This document shows, piece after piece, positions 43,099-51,016 of a stretch of 64,000 bases of DNA. Below the pieces are notes generated by a model, which did not search any database, was not told where the DNA came from, and saw only the letters and a list, made by a program, of their open reading frames with translations. The stretch covers positions 186,001 to 250,000 of the forward strand of contig CAWDUP010000007.1 in the NCBI GenBank assembly GCA_963805505.1, given 5' to 3'. Numbering within the stretch: position 1 is the stretch's first letter; each line of letters opens with the position of its first letter. This stretch comes from JANPBY01 sp963805505. GTDB taxonomy: Bacteria; Actinomycetota; Actinomycetes; DATJPE01. Both the position numbers and the translations under genes were made by a program.

Positions 43099-43395
43099 AT
43101 GGCCACAGAACGTCGGATTGCGATGAACTTGCCCGAGTCAGTCGTGCCCGGGGTGTTTGCTGACTTCGTGACCGTGTGGCACACCGCCGACGCATTCACC
43201 CTGGACTTCGCCGCCATGGTCAACCCGGGGCAGCCGGATGTGGACGACGAGACGGGCGAAGCGGTGACGGTGGTCCCCGCACAGATCGTCGCGCGGGTGC
43301 GTGTCCCGCCGAGCCAGGTCTTCGAGATCATGAAGGCGCTGGAGCAGCAGTTGACGGCGTGGGAACGGGACTACCGACGCTCGCCCGAGGAGTGA
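43099..43395 (+). CDS. DUF3467 family protein
   Basis: 98 residues from ATG 43099, with a CCAGGAG site 5 nt upstream. Sequence blocks MNLPESVVPGVFADFVTVWH, FTLDFAAMVNPGQPD and IVARVRVPPSQVFEIMKALE match DUF3467, a small alpha/beta family found in bacteria and archaea, function unknown; the VVPGVFADFV part resembles a phage-exclusion-like fold. No membrane helix. Probably downstream in the same transcript as the Ser-x-x protein (39-nt gap). Confidence 0.88.
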   Translation: MATERRIAMNLPESVVPGVFADFVTVWHTADAFTLDFAAMVNPGQPDVDDETGEAVTVVPAQIVARVRVPPSQVFEIMKALEQQLTAWERDYRRSPEE

Positions 43396-43413
43396 TCGTG
43401 TTGGGTAGGCCTT

Positions 43414-44823
43414 GTGCCACTCCTTGATGAGCTCGCGAGCGCCCTGCCTTCCGGTGCGCTGATCACCGATCCCGACCGGATCGCGTCCTTCCGCAACGAT
43501 CAGGCTCCCGGCCTGACCGCGGGCACCCCACGCGCGGTGATCGAGGCGTCGTCGACGGCTGACGTCGCCAGCGCGCTGCGGATCGCTTCGGCGCATCGGG
43601 TGCCGGTGGTGCCTCGCGGCGCTGGCTCAGGGCTGTCCGGCGGAGCCAACGCGATCGATGGGTGCCTGACGCTGAGCCTGGCCAAGATGAACCGCATCCT
43701 GGAGGTCGACCCGCTGGACGCGGTGGCCGTGGTCCAGCCAGGCGTGGTGAACGACGTGCTGCGCAACGAGGTGGCGAGCCTCGGGCTGACGTACGCCCCT
43801 GACCCGTCGTCGCGCGACTGGTGCTCCATCGGGGGGAATGTCGCGACCAACGCCGGCGGCTTGTGCTGCGTGAAGTACGGCGTGACACGCGACTCCGTCC
43901 TCGCTCTCGAGGTCGTGTTGGCCGACGGTCGGGTCACGCGGGTCGGGCACCGGAGCATCAAAGGTGTGGCCGGCTACGACTTGGTCGGCCTGTTCGTCGG
44001 CAGCGAGGGCACCCTGGGCGTCGTCACCGAGATCACCGTACGGCTCCGGCCGCTTCCTCCCCCAGCTGTGACCGTCGTCGCGTTGATGCCCAGCCTGGCC
44101 GCCGCCTCGAGCGGCATTGCGGGTGTTCTCGGCGTCGGCACTCCGAGCCTGCTGGAGCTGATGGACCAACCCAGTGCGCGTGCTGTCGAGGAGTGGAAGC
44201 CCATGGGCCTCGACCTGCAGGCCGCGGCCACCCTCCTCGTCCAGTCCGACCTGCCGGGAGCGGCTGGTGACGACCAGGCCGCCGCTTTCGAGGCTGCGTG
44301 CATGGCGGCGGGAGCCTCAGAGACCTACCGCTCGGAGACCGCGGAAGAGTCCGACGCGTTGTTGAACGCTCGCCGACTCGTGCTGCCGGCCTTGGAGCAG
44401 CAAGGGGAGATACTCATCGACGATGTGGCAGTGCCTCGCGGAAAGATCGGGGAGCTGCTCGCCGCGGTGACGGCCATCGGCGAGCGCCACGACGTGCTGG
44501 TGGCCACCGTCGGTCATGCAGGAGACGGCAACCTGCATCCGAGCTTTGTGACACCGCGCGGGGATGCAGCGGCCGCGGCTCGAGCTCGGCTGGCGTTCGC
44601 CGAAGTTCTCGAGGCCGGGATCTCCTTGGGCGGCACAGTGACGGGCGAGCACGGTGTGGGCGCGCTGAAGCGAACGGCACTCGGCGTGGAGCTCGACGCC
44701 GTCTCACAGAACCTGCACACAACCATCAAGAACGCCCTCGACCCGCTGGGCATCCTCAATCCAGGAAAGGCCCTCCCGCTCGGATCAGCTGATGACCTGG
44801 TCGGTGCCGGAGATGACTCGTAG
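43414..44823 (+). CDS. FAD-linked oxidase (GlcD/lactate dehydrogenase D type)
   Basis: 469 residues from GTG 43414. FAD-binding PCMH domain (about residues 35-215) with VPVVPRGAGSGLSGGANA and CSIGGNVATNAGGLCCVKYG; C-terminal oxidase domain with ATVGHAGDGNLHP (catalytic His) and GTVTGEHGVGALKR. Enzymes of this group oxidise D-2-hydroxyacids such as glycolate or D-lactate and pass electrons to the respiratory chain. Its 3' end overlaps the convergent small gene by 39 nt. Confidence 0.92.
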   Translation: MPLLDELASALPSGALITDPDRIASFRNDQAPGLTAGTPRAVIEASSTADVASALRIASAHRVPVVPRGAGSGLSGGANAIDGCLTLSLAKMNRILEVDPLDAVAVVQPGVVNDVLRNEVASLGLTYAPDPSSRDWCSIGGNVATNAGGLCCVKYGVTRDSVLALEVVLADGRVTRVGHRSIKGVAGYDLVGLFVGSEGTLGVVTEITVRLRPLPPPAVTVVALMPSLAAASSGIAGVLGVGTPSLLELMDQPSARAVEEWKPMGLDLQAAATLLVQSDLPGAAGDDQAAAFEAACMAAGASETYRSETAEESDALLNARRLVLPALEQQGEILIDDVAVPRGKIGELLAAVTAIGERHDVLVATVGHAGDGNLHPSFVTPRGDAAAAARARLAFAEVLEAGISLGGTVTGEHGVGALKRTALGVELDAVSQNLHTTIKNALDPLGILNPGKALPLGSADDLVGAGDDS

Positions 44824-45231
44824 TACCGGAAGGGTGCCCCGCTCGCGCAGGTGGTGGGCCCAGTCGCGATGGAGGGTGTCCTCAAGCCAGTGCAGGGGGG
44901 TCACCACCCAGATCTGGTCAGCGGCCAACGTCCGAGCCGCGTCGAGGACGGAGGCGACGGTTTCAGGACCCGCGAGCTCACCGTCGACCGCTTCGACCCC
45001 GGCGGCCTGGAGGTCGGCGATGGACTGGGCGAGTGCCTGTTCGGGTTCGGTCCCCGGCTCGAAGGCGCCGCCAGTCATGGTTTCGTTCACCGCGCGCGCG
45101 ATAGCGCCGCCTTCGGGCGAGGTGGCGGCCACCACGTGGATGGTCATGGGCGGGTCGAAGGTCGCAAGGCGCTGCACATCGTGCTCATGCAGGGGATGCT
45201 CGACAAGGACGACGATGCTGGTCACGCGCAC
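44785..45231 (-). CDS. Conserved hypothetical protein, UspA-like fold
   Basis: 148 residues from GTG 45231. A Rossmann-like beta-alpha pattern: SIVVLVEHPLHEHDVQRLA, ITIHVV-type strand (MTIHVVAATSP), then a long helix, and a final strand-helix-strand DQIWVVTPLHWLEDTLHRDW and LPVLRV. This looks like a universal-stress or nucleotide-binding alpha/beta protein, but the ATP motif GxxGxG(S/T) is missing. Overlaps the FAD oxidase 3' end by 39 nt; 48 nt before the ligase gene stop, same strand. Confidence 0.65.
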   Translation of the reverse strand: MRVTSIVVLVEHPLHEHDVQRLATFDPPMTIHVVAATSPEGGAIARAVNETMTGGAFEPGTEPEQALAQSIADLQAAGVEAVDGELAGPETVASVLDAARTLAADQIWVVTPLHWLEDTLHRDWAHHLRERGTLPVLRVISGTDQVIS

Positions 45232-45279
45232 ACCTTACGAGAGGGCTGCCGTCCACTCGTAGGGGCCAGCAGCCCAGCC

Positions 45280-46365
45280 TCAGCCGCCCGCGAGAACTGT
45301 CGCCAGGTCGAACTGCACGGGGCGTTCGAGCTGCTCGTAGGTGCACGAGAGCGGATCCCGGTCGTCGCGCCACCGGCGGAACTGGGTGGTGTGGCGAAAG
45401 CGTGTCCCCTCCATGTGGTCGTAGGCCACCTCGAGGACCCGCTCCGGCCGGAGCGGCACCCAGCTGAGGTCCTTCTTCGCGTTCCAGCGAGACACGGCGC
45501 CGGGCTTCCGGTCGCCGCCTTCCTCGCCTTGGGCAGTCGCCCAGTCACCCCACGGGTGGTCCGCGGGGTCGAGATCACGCAGGTCGGCCAGCTCGTCCAC
45601 CAGCTCTGCCCGCCGCTTCATCGGGAAGGAGGCGGCGACGCCGACGTGCTGGAGCATGCCCGACGTGTCATACAGGCCGAGGAGCAGCGAACCGACGACT
45701 GGGCCGGACTTGTGCCAACGAAAGCCGGCCAGGACGCAGTCGGCCGTACGTTCATGCTTGATCTTGAGCATCTGCCGCGCGTCGGGGCGGTAGGGGAGAG
45801 CCAGCGGCTTGGCGACCACGCCGTCCAGACCGGCACCCTCGAACACGGTGAACCATTCCTGGGCGAGAGCCTCGTCCGCGGTGGCTGGCGTCAGGAACAC
45901 CGGAGGTTCGGTCTTCTCGAGCGCGGACTCCAACAGAGCTCGTCGTTCGCTGAACGGTCGATCGGTCAGGTCATCGTCGGCCAGGGCGAGCAGATCGAAG
46001 GCCACGAACGAGGCAGGAGTCTGTTGAGCGAGCAGAGCGATTCGCGAGGCCGCCGGATGGATGCGTTGTTGGAGAGCCTCGAAGTCGAGGCCCGAGCCGC
46101 GTGCCAAGACGATCTCGCCGTCGATGACGCACCGGCTCGGGAGCTGAGCCTTGACGGCCTCGACGACCTCCGGGAAGTAGCGAGTCAGCGGCTTCTCCCC
46201 GCGACTGGACAGCACGACGTCGTCGCCGGCTCGGAACACGATGCAGCGGAAGCCGTCCCATTTGGGCTCGTACAAGAGCCCGCCCTCGACGGAGGATTGC
46301 GCTGGTACCCCCTTCACCGACTTTGCGAGCATGGGGGCGATGGGGGGCTGCAGAGGGAGGTCCAC
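45280..46365 (-). CDS. ligC: ATP-dependent DNA ligase, LigC type
   Basis: 361 residues from GTG 46365. Adenylation domain with motif I KWDGFR (nucleophilic Lys) preceded by LLYEPK, motif III VAFDLLAL, motif IV GLDGVVAK and motif V MLKIKHER; OB domain with LRPERVLEVAYDHMEGTRFR. Length is right for the short ligases of the LigC group, with no polymerase or phosphoesterase domain. In mycobacteria LigC acts with Prim-PolC in base-excision repair; here the pair is separated by four genes and convergent in orientation. Confidence 0.93.
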   Translation of the reverse strand: MDLPLQPPIAPMLAKSVKGVPAQSSVEGGLLYEPKWDGFRCIVFRAGDDVVLSSRGEKPLTRYFPEVVEAVKAQLPSRCVIDGEIVLARGSGLDFEALQQRIHPAASRIALLAQQTPASFVAFDLLALADDDLTDRPFSERRALLESALEKTEPPVFLTPATADEALAQEWFTVFEGAGLDGVVAKPLALPYRPDARQMLKIKHERTADCVLAGFRWHKSGPVVGSLLLGLYDTSGMLQHVGVAASFPMKRRAELVDELADLRDLDPADHPWGDWATAQGEEGGDRKPGAVSRWNAKKDLSWVPLRPERVLEVAYDHMEGTRFRHTTQFRRWRDDRDPLSCTYEQLERPVQFDLATVLAGG

Positions 46366-46382
46366 CCGGGCATCATGCCCGC

Positions 46383-46757
46383 ATGACGAAACCTTCGGGT
46401 CAGGGACTGGCCTACGGCCTCGCCGGATTGCTCACCCTGACCGGTGCCTCCCACTTTCTGCGGCCCGGCTGGTACCGGCCGCTCATCCCCAAGGCCCTTG
46501 GCTCGCCCGATGCGTGGGTGTACGGCTCCGGCGTGGCCGAACTCTCCTGTGCGGCGCTTGTTGCTGCTCCTCGAACGCGGTGGTTGGGCGGCTGGGCGAC
46601 GGCTGGGTTGCTCGTCGCTGTCTTCCCCGGGAACGTGAAGATGGCCCTCGACGCGGGACCCGGACCTTCGATCCGTCAGGCAACCGTGATCGGCCGTCTC
46701 CCACTGCAGCTGCCACTCATTGCGTGGGCGGTGACGGTCGCCCGGCGGTCCTCCTGA
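46383..46757 (+). CDS. DoxX-like small membrane protein
   Basis: 124 residues from ATG 46383. Four hydrophobic segments; TLTGASHFLRPGWYRPLIPK and GSPDAWVYGSGVAELSCAAL are close to the DoxX-like/MauE pattern with a conserved His-Phe after helix 1 and Pro-Lys loop. VFPGNVKMALD near the third helix is also typical. Function unknown; relatives are linked to redox or membrane quinone processes. Divergent from the ligase gene with 17 nt between them. Confidence 0.78.
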   Translation: MTKPSGQGLAYGLAGLLTLTGASHFLRPGWYRPLIPKALGSPDAWVYGSGVAELSCAALVAAPRTRWLGGWATAGLLVAVFPGNVKMALDAGPGPSIRQATVIGRLPLQLPLIAWAVTVARRSS

Positions 46758-47477
46758 TCAGGGGATGGCGGGGGGTTGCCACCGGGCAAACAGGAAGTGG
46801 TCCTCCTCGCAGAGACCAGCTAGCCGCCAGGGCTGACCGGTCGGTTGAAGCGGCCTCGGCCCCACGATGCGACCAGAGATCCCGCCGACGACGTTCGGTG
46901 AGGTCGTGAGGCACAGCTCGTCGATGAGGCCTTCGCCGATCAGGGAGGTGAGCAGGGTCGGGCCGCCCTCGCAGAGCAACCGGCTCAGGCCGCGGTCCCG
47001 CAACTGATCGAAGCCAGCCTGGAGGTCCAGCTCGTCGGCACCCGCCGTCGCCAGCTCGAGGCCATCGACCCCGTCCGCGTGACGCTCGAACTCGACCAGC
47101 CGCTGCCGGTCGACCAGTGAGGGGGCGATCACGATCACGCCTGCCCGGGCGGAATGGGGCGCCGGGGCGAACAGCGGGGCGTGCAGATCGAGCATGAGGG
47201 AGCGGGTCAGCACGACGACGGGGACAGCAGCCCTGCGATACCGCTCCGCTTGCGCTGTGCGCGCGCCGACGACCACCGCGTCGGTCAGGGCGCGCAGCAC
47301 GTGGAAGACCTTCCGATCCGCCTCCCCGGAGATTCCCGCAGACAACCCTTCCGCATCGGTGACCGCTCCATCCACGGTGCTCACCATGTTGGCGCGCGAC
47401 CAGGGAGTCCCGGTCGGGAGGGCGTACTCGTCCGCCGGGTCGACGGCATCGGCGGGTTCTGGGAGCAAGCGGCGCAC
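46758..47477 (-). CDS. Pyrimidine reductase / RibD C-terminal domain protein
   Basis: 239 residues from GTG 47477. DHFR-like fold of the RibD C-terminal family: RANMVSTVDGAVTDAEGLSA at the N-terminus, DAVVVGARTAQAERY, and the NADPH/substrate loop RLLCEGGPTLLTSLIGEGLI. It is a stand-alone reductase domain without deaminase; such actinobacterial proteins are often annotated in riboflavin biosynthesis, but no other rib gene is in the window, so the substrate stays open. It abuts the DoxX-like gene tail to tail. Confidence 0.88.
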   Translation of the reverse strand: MRRLLPEPADAVDPADEYALPTGTPWSRANMVSTVDGAVTDAEGLSAGISGEADRKVFHVLRALTDAVVVGARTAQAERYRRAAVPVVVLTRSLMLDLHAPLFAPAPHSARAGVIVIAPSLVDRQRLVEFERHADGVDGLELATAGADELDLQAGFDQLRDRGLSRLLCEGGPTLLTSLIGEGLIDELCLTTSPNVVGGISGRIVGPRPLQPTGQPWRLAGLCEEDHFLFARWQPPAIP

Positions 47478-47523
47478 GGGTCGCCTAGCCCAGCCAGTGG
47501 ATCGTGGTCACCTCCGTACTCTG

Positions 47524-49722
47524 TCAGGTGAGGACCACGAGCTGTTGCGTCGCCCGCGTCATTGCCACATAGCGGTCGACCGCGCCCTCGGTGCCGGAAC
47601 CAAGAGCCTCCGGGTCGACGAGAACGACCAAGTCGAATTCAAGACCCTTCGACAGCTCCGGGGTGAGCAACCGGATCCGCTCGGAGAGCCCGGAGATCGC
47701 AGGGAAGGTGAACTCATCAGGGTTGAAGTCGTCCGTGCCGATGACGCAGCCGATCCCCTCCGGGTGCTCGGCAAGCCAGGTTTCGAGCACCGAACCAAGC
47801 TCGGCGATGGTGCCGTGGGCCACGGGTACGCCTCCGCTGCGCACCGACGTGGGCACGTTGGCGTCCGGCACAGCCGCCCGGATCACTGGCTCTGCCTCGG
47901 ACATGATCTCTTCCGGGGTTCGGTAGTTGATGGTCAGGCGAGCCACGGTGATCCGCTCGAACCCAGCCTCCGCGAGACGTTGCTGCCATGAGTTGCTGAA
48001 GCCGTGTCTGGACTGGGCTCGGTCACCTACGACGGTGAAGCTTCGGGACGGGCAGCGTCTCAGCAGCATCTGCCACTCGGCATGGGTCAGCTCCTGCGCC
48101 TCGTCGACCACGATGTGTGCGAACGGCCCCGCCAGCAGGTCGAGGTCGGCCCCAGTGCGGTTCCCGTCATCCATCAAGGCGTCGCGCATGTCCTGGCCGC
48201 GCAGCATCGACATCACCTGCATCTCGGAGTCGTCCGCAGCGACCAGGTGGTCGATGACGTCGGCCAATTCCTGCCGCTCGAGTGCGGCGGTCGCCTGTCG
48301 ACGAGCCTTTCGGCGGGCAGCGCCTGGGTCGCCGAGCCGCTCGCGTGCGGCGTCGAGGAAGGGCAGGTCGGACAGGGTCCAAGCATGGGGATTCGTGCGC
48401 TGCAGCCTCCCGATGTCCTCGGGTGCGAGCCAGGGCGCGCACCGACGCAGATACGCCGGGACGCTCCAGAGATCGCCGACCACGTCGGTATAGCGGAGCA
48501 TCGGCCAGTTCCGGGCGAGCGTTTCCGGCAGCTCGCGGCTCTGGCTCAGGGCACGGCGCAGCTCGGTCTCCGACACCGCGTCCTCGGCCGGCAACTTGTC
48601 CATGACGATCGTGACCAGCTGCTCCCACACCTCGTCGCGAGCCTCGTTGTGCGCCAAGCCTGATGCGGAGATGTCGAATGCCTCGGCCCAGTCGTCGGCG
48701 TTGAGCCAGACGTCGCCCCAAGGCGTCTCGATCTCCATCGCCTCCTTCGGCGGCTCCTCGTAGAGCGCGATCGCGGGCTCGATGGCCTCGACAAGTGCGG
48801 CAGACTCCTTCAGCTTCGCGATGGCAGGGTCTCGCTCGGCAACCGCGCCGGCCCCCTCCGGCACCAGATCTCGCAGGGTGCAGGTCTGAACACCTTCCTC
48901 ACCAAGGCTGGGGAGCACGTCGGAGACGTACGCCAGATAGGCCTGGTGGGGTCCGACGAACAGGACGCCACCGCGCCGATGACCCAAGCGTGGGTCGGAG
49001 TACAGCAAGTAGGCCGTGCGGTGCAAAGCGACAACGGTCTTGCCCGTGCCCGGGCCGCCATCGACGACGAGCGCACCGCGCGAGGGCGCCCGGATGATCG
49101 CGTCCTGGTCGGACTGGATCGTCGCCAGCACGTCCCGCATCCGTGGTGATCGGCTGGCCCCCAGGCTCGCGATGAATGCGGATTGGTCATCAAGGCTGAC
49201 CCGGCGGTCCACCTGCTGCGGACCGGTCGTGTCCGCAGGCGCGAAGACCTCATCCCAGTAGTCGCTGATCCGACCGCGTGTCCAGCGATATCTACGGCGG
49301 CTGGCTAGTCCCATGGGGTTGGCGTGGGTGGCTGCGAAGAACGGTTCAGCCGCAGGGGATCGCCAATCGATCAACAGTTGCTGTCCGCCGTCGTCCGTGA
49401 GACCGAACCGACCGATGTAGCGAGGTTGCGCGCTGCCGATGCTGATCATGTGACCGAGGCAGAGGTCGAGGTCGAAACGGCGCAGGGCACGCAGCCGTGC
49501 GGTGAGCCGGTGCACCTCCTGGTCGCGGTCCAATGCTTGTTGACCAGCTCGACCCGGTCCCTTCCGAGTGGCATCGAGGCGGGCGACCAGGTCGCTGATG
49601 GACCGGTCGAGCGCTCGAGCGATGGCGGTGAAATGCTTCTCGTCGTCGCCGACCAGCTGCGGGGAGCCTTTGGCGACGAGGTGGCTCGGTAATTCGAAGA
49701 CATGGCTGGTCTGGGAGCTCAA
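47524..49722 (-). CDS. helR: HelR-type RNA polymerase recycling helicase-like ATPase (rifamycin resistance)
   Basis: 732 residues from TTG 49722, which has a GGAGGGG site at the right distance. UvrD-like SF1 core: Walker A GGPGTGKTVVALHRTAYLLY, Walker B HIVVDEAQELTHAEWQMLL, VVGDRAQS, LTINYRTPEEI, and C-terminal LTPELSKGLEFDLVVLVDP and YVAMTRATQQL. The N-terminal coiled region and length match HelD-class factors. HelR proteins displace rifamycin from RNA polymerase. A near-perfect rifamycin-associated element lies 48 nt upstream, which supports the assignment over general HelD. Confidence 0.9.
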   Translation of the reverse strand: MSSQTSHVFELPSHLVAKGSPQLVGDDEKHFTAIARALDRSISDLVARLDATRKGPGRAGQQALDRDQEVHRLTARLRALRRFDLDLCLGHMISIGSAQPRYIGRFGLTDDGGQQLLIDWRSPAAEPFFAATHANPMGLASRRRYRWTRGRISDYWDEVFAPADTTGPQQVDRRVSLDDQSAFIASLGASRSPRMRDVLATIQSDQDAIIRAPSRGALVVDGGPGTGKTVVALHRTAYLLYSDPRLGHRRGGVLFVGPHQAYLAYVSDVLPSLGEEGVQTCTLRDLVPEGAGAVAERDPAIAKLKESAALVEAIEPAIALYEEPPKEAMEIETPWGDVWLNADDWAEAFDISASGLAHNEARDEVWEQLVTIVMDKLPAEDAVSETELRRALSQSRELPETLARNWPMLRYTDVVGDLWSVPAYLRRCAPWLAPEDIGRLQRTNPHAWTLSDLPFLDAARERLGDPGAARRKARRQATAALERQELADVIDHLVAADDSEMQVMSMLRGQDMRDALMDDGNRTGADLDLLAGPFAHIVVDEAQELTHAEWQMLLRRCPSRSFTVVGDRAQSRHGFSNSWQQRLAEAGFERITVARLTINYRTPEEIMSEAEPVIRAAVPDANVPTSVRSGGVPVAHGTIAELGSVLETWLAEHPEGIGCVIGTDDFNPDEFTFPAISGLSERIRLLTPELSKGLEFDLVVLVDPEALGSGTEGAVDRYVAMTRATQQLVVLT

Positions 49723-49769
49723 GCAAACCCCTCCGTTCGTGGCACGGCCGACGATTCTGCGGCCCCACC

Positions 49770-49789
49770 GGGGTCTTGCCGCAAGCCCC
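49770..49789 (-). promoter_or_regulatory. Rifamycin-associated element (RAE) upstream of helR
   Basis: On the minus strand the sequence reads GGGGCTTGCGGCAAGACCCC, which differs at one position from the RAE consensus as I remember it (GGGGCTTGCGGCAAGGCCCC). RAE drives rifamycin-inducible expression of arr, rph, rox and helR genes in actinomycetes. It ends 47 nt before the helR TTG. A possible -10 (TATAGC, 49802 to 49797 on the minus strand) lies just upstream. Confidence 0.85.
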
Positions 49790-49811
49790 CGGGTGCGCTA
49801 TACGTTGGGAG

Positions 49812-49836
49812 TGGAAGGGAGTCGGACTCCCTTCCA
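49812..49836. repeat. 11-bp inverted repeat between helR and the YihY gene
   Basis: TGGAAGGGAGT (49812-49822), spacer CGG, ACTCCCTTCCA (49826-49836): a perfect 11-bp stem with a 3-nt loop. It overlaps where a -35 region for helR would lie. Operator or transcript hairpin; no T-tract. Confidence 0.65.
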
Positions 49837-49850
49837 TCGATGTGTCCCAT

Positions 49851-49863
49851 GGGCCTTCGGCCC
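49851..49863. repeat. Short GC hairpin before the YihY gene
   Basis: GGGCC-TTC-GGCCC, 22 nt before the YihY ATG. A 5-bp stem with a 3-nt loop. Could shape the 5' leader of the YihY transcript. Confidence 0.4.
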
Positions 49864-49885
49864 GTGACGCGCATACCCTGGACGG

Positions 49886-51007
49886 ATGCCTTCGTCCGAT
49901 CCCGCCGTGCTGTCACGCGGATTCTGGGCGACGTGCTGGGGTCTGATCACCGGGACCACCAAGATCTGCTTCAAGTACCGCGTGACCGGGCTGGCGTCGG
50001 AGGCGGCCTTCTTCGCCCTGGTGTCCATGCCACCTCTGGTCCTCGGTGTGATCGGCACCATCGGGCTGATCGCGAACCGGCTCCCTCCTGACACGCTCAA
50101 TGAGCTGCGAGACCGCATCCTCAAGGCGGCCGGTCAGGTCCTTCAACCCGATGTGGTGCAGTCCCTTGTGACGCCGCTGCTCGACAGCGTCGTCAACGGT
50201 GCTGGATTCCCGATCACCATCGTTGGGCTCGCGATCATGTTGTGGTCCGGATCGCGCTGGCTCAACGTCTACGTGGACACGATCACGATCATGTACGGCC
50301 TGGACGGGCATCGGCACTTTCTCAAGACGCGAGCCCTCTCCTTCACGCTGTATCTACTGGTGATGCTGGTCGGCGTCGTCCTCCTGCCCCTGCTCGCTGT
50401 GGGTCCGGAGCTGCTTGGCCGCCTGCTTCCCTCCTGGTCCGGGTTGATCAACGCGGCGTACTTCCCGGTTGTCGGTGGCATTTCGATCGTCTTCCTGACC
50501 ACGCTCTATCACGTCTCGGTGCCGGTCCGGACACCCTGGAGACGAGACCTACCAGGCTCGGCTCTGGCCCTGGCGATCTGGCTGCTGGGCAGCTTCGTCT
50601 TGCGCTTCTACCTCGGCGCGACCGTTTCGAGCAGCTCCGCCTACGGGTCACTGTCTGCGGCGATCGCGGTCCTGTTCTGGCTGTACGTCACCGCACTCGC
50701 TGTTCTGATCGGTGCCGGACTCAACGCGGTCGTCGATGTCACGTGGCCGATCACCGACACGGAGGATGCCCGCGAGGAGCGCGCTGTCGAGGTAGCCCAG
50801 GAGGCCGCCGAGGACGCCGACACGGAGCTCGCGCTGGCGGCGGCACGACGGGCCGCTCGAGAGCAGCACAGTGCTTCGGCAGCTTTCTCGTCGCCGGCGG
50901 AGGTCCCGACGGATGTGCCGGCGGCCTCGGGTACCAACGAGGAGCCGTTGGTGAATGGTGCTCAGCCGCAGGAAAACCCAGTGCACAAGCAGCCGACTCG
51001 CTCGTAA
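49886..51007 (+). CDS. YihY/BrkB-family membrane protein
   Basis: 373 residues from ATG 49886. Six transmembrane helices in the YihY domain (about residues 35-285), with typical EAAFFALVSMPPLVLG, GLAIMLWSGSRWLNVYVDTI and, late, FYLGATVSSSSAYGSLSAAI with LFWLYVTALAVLIGAGLNAV. The C-terminal 90 residues are Ala/Glu-rich and cytoplasmic. Often mis-annotated as RNase BN. The function of the family is not settled. The GTPase gene rsgA begins 9 nt later. Confidence 0.9.
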   Translation: MPSSDPAVLSRGFWATCWGLITGTTKICFKYRVTGLASEAAFFALVSMPPLVLGVIGTIGLIANRLPPDTLNELRDRILKAAGQVLQPDVVQSLVTPLLDSVVNGAGFPITIVGLAIMLWSGSRWLNVYVDTITIMYGLDGHRHFLKTRALSFTLYLLVMLVGVVLLPLLAVGPELLGRLLPSWSGLINAAYFPVVGGISIVFLTTLYHVSVPVRTPWRRDLPGSALALAIWLLGSFVLRFYLGATVSSSSAYGSLSAAIAVLFWLYVTALAVLIGAGLNAVVDVTWPITDTEDAREERAVEVAQEAAEDADTELALAAARRAAREQHSASAAFSSPAEVPTDVPAASGTNEEPLVNGAQPQENPVHKQPTRS

Positions 51008-51016
51008 CCTGCCTGG

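Noticed and set aside
41555..46365. Classical Ku/LigD non-homologous end joining locus
   Set aside because: No Ku gene and no fused LigD; the separate polymerase and short ligase fit the Prim-PolC/LigC repair pair better.
49770..49789. RAE repeat as an intrinsic terminator
   Set aside because: It lies upstream of both divergent genes, not after a stop codon, and is not followed by a T-tract on either strand.
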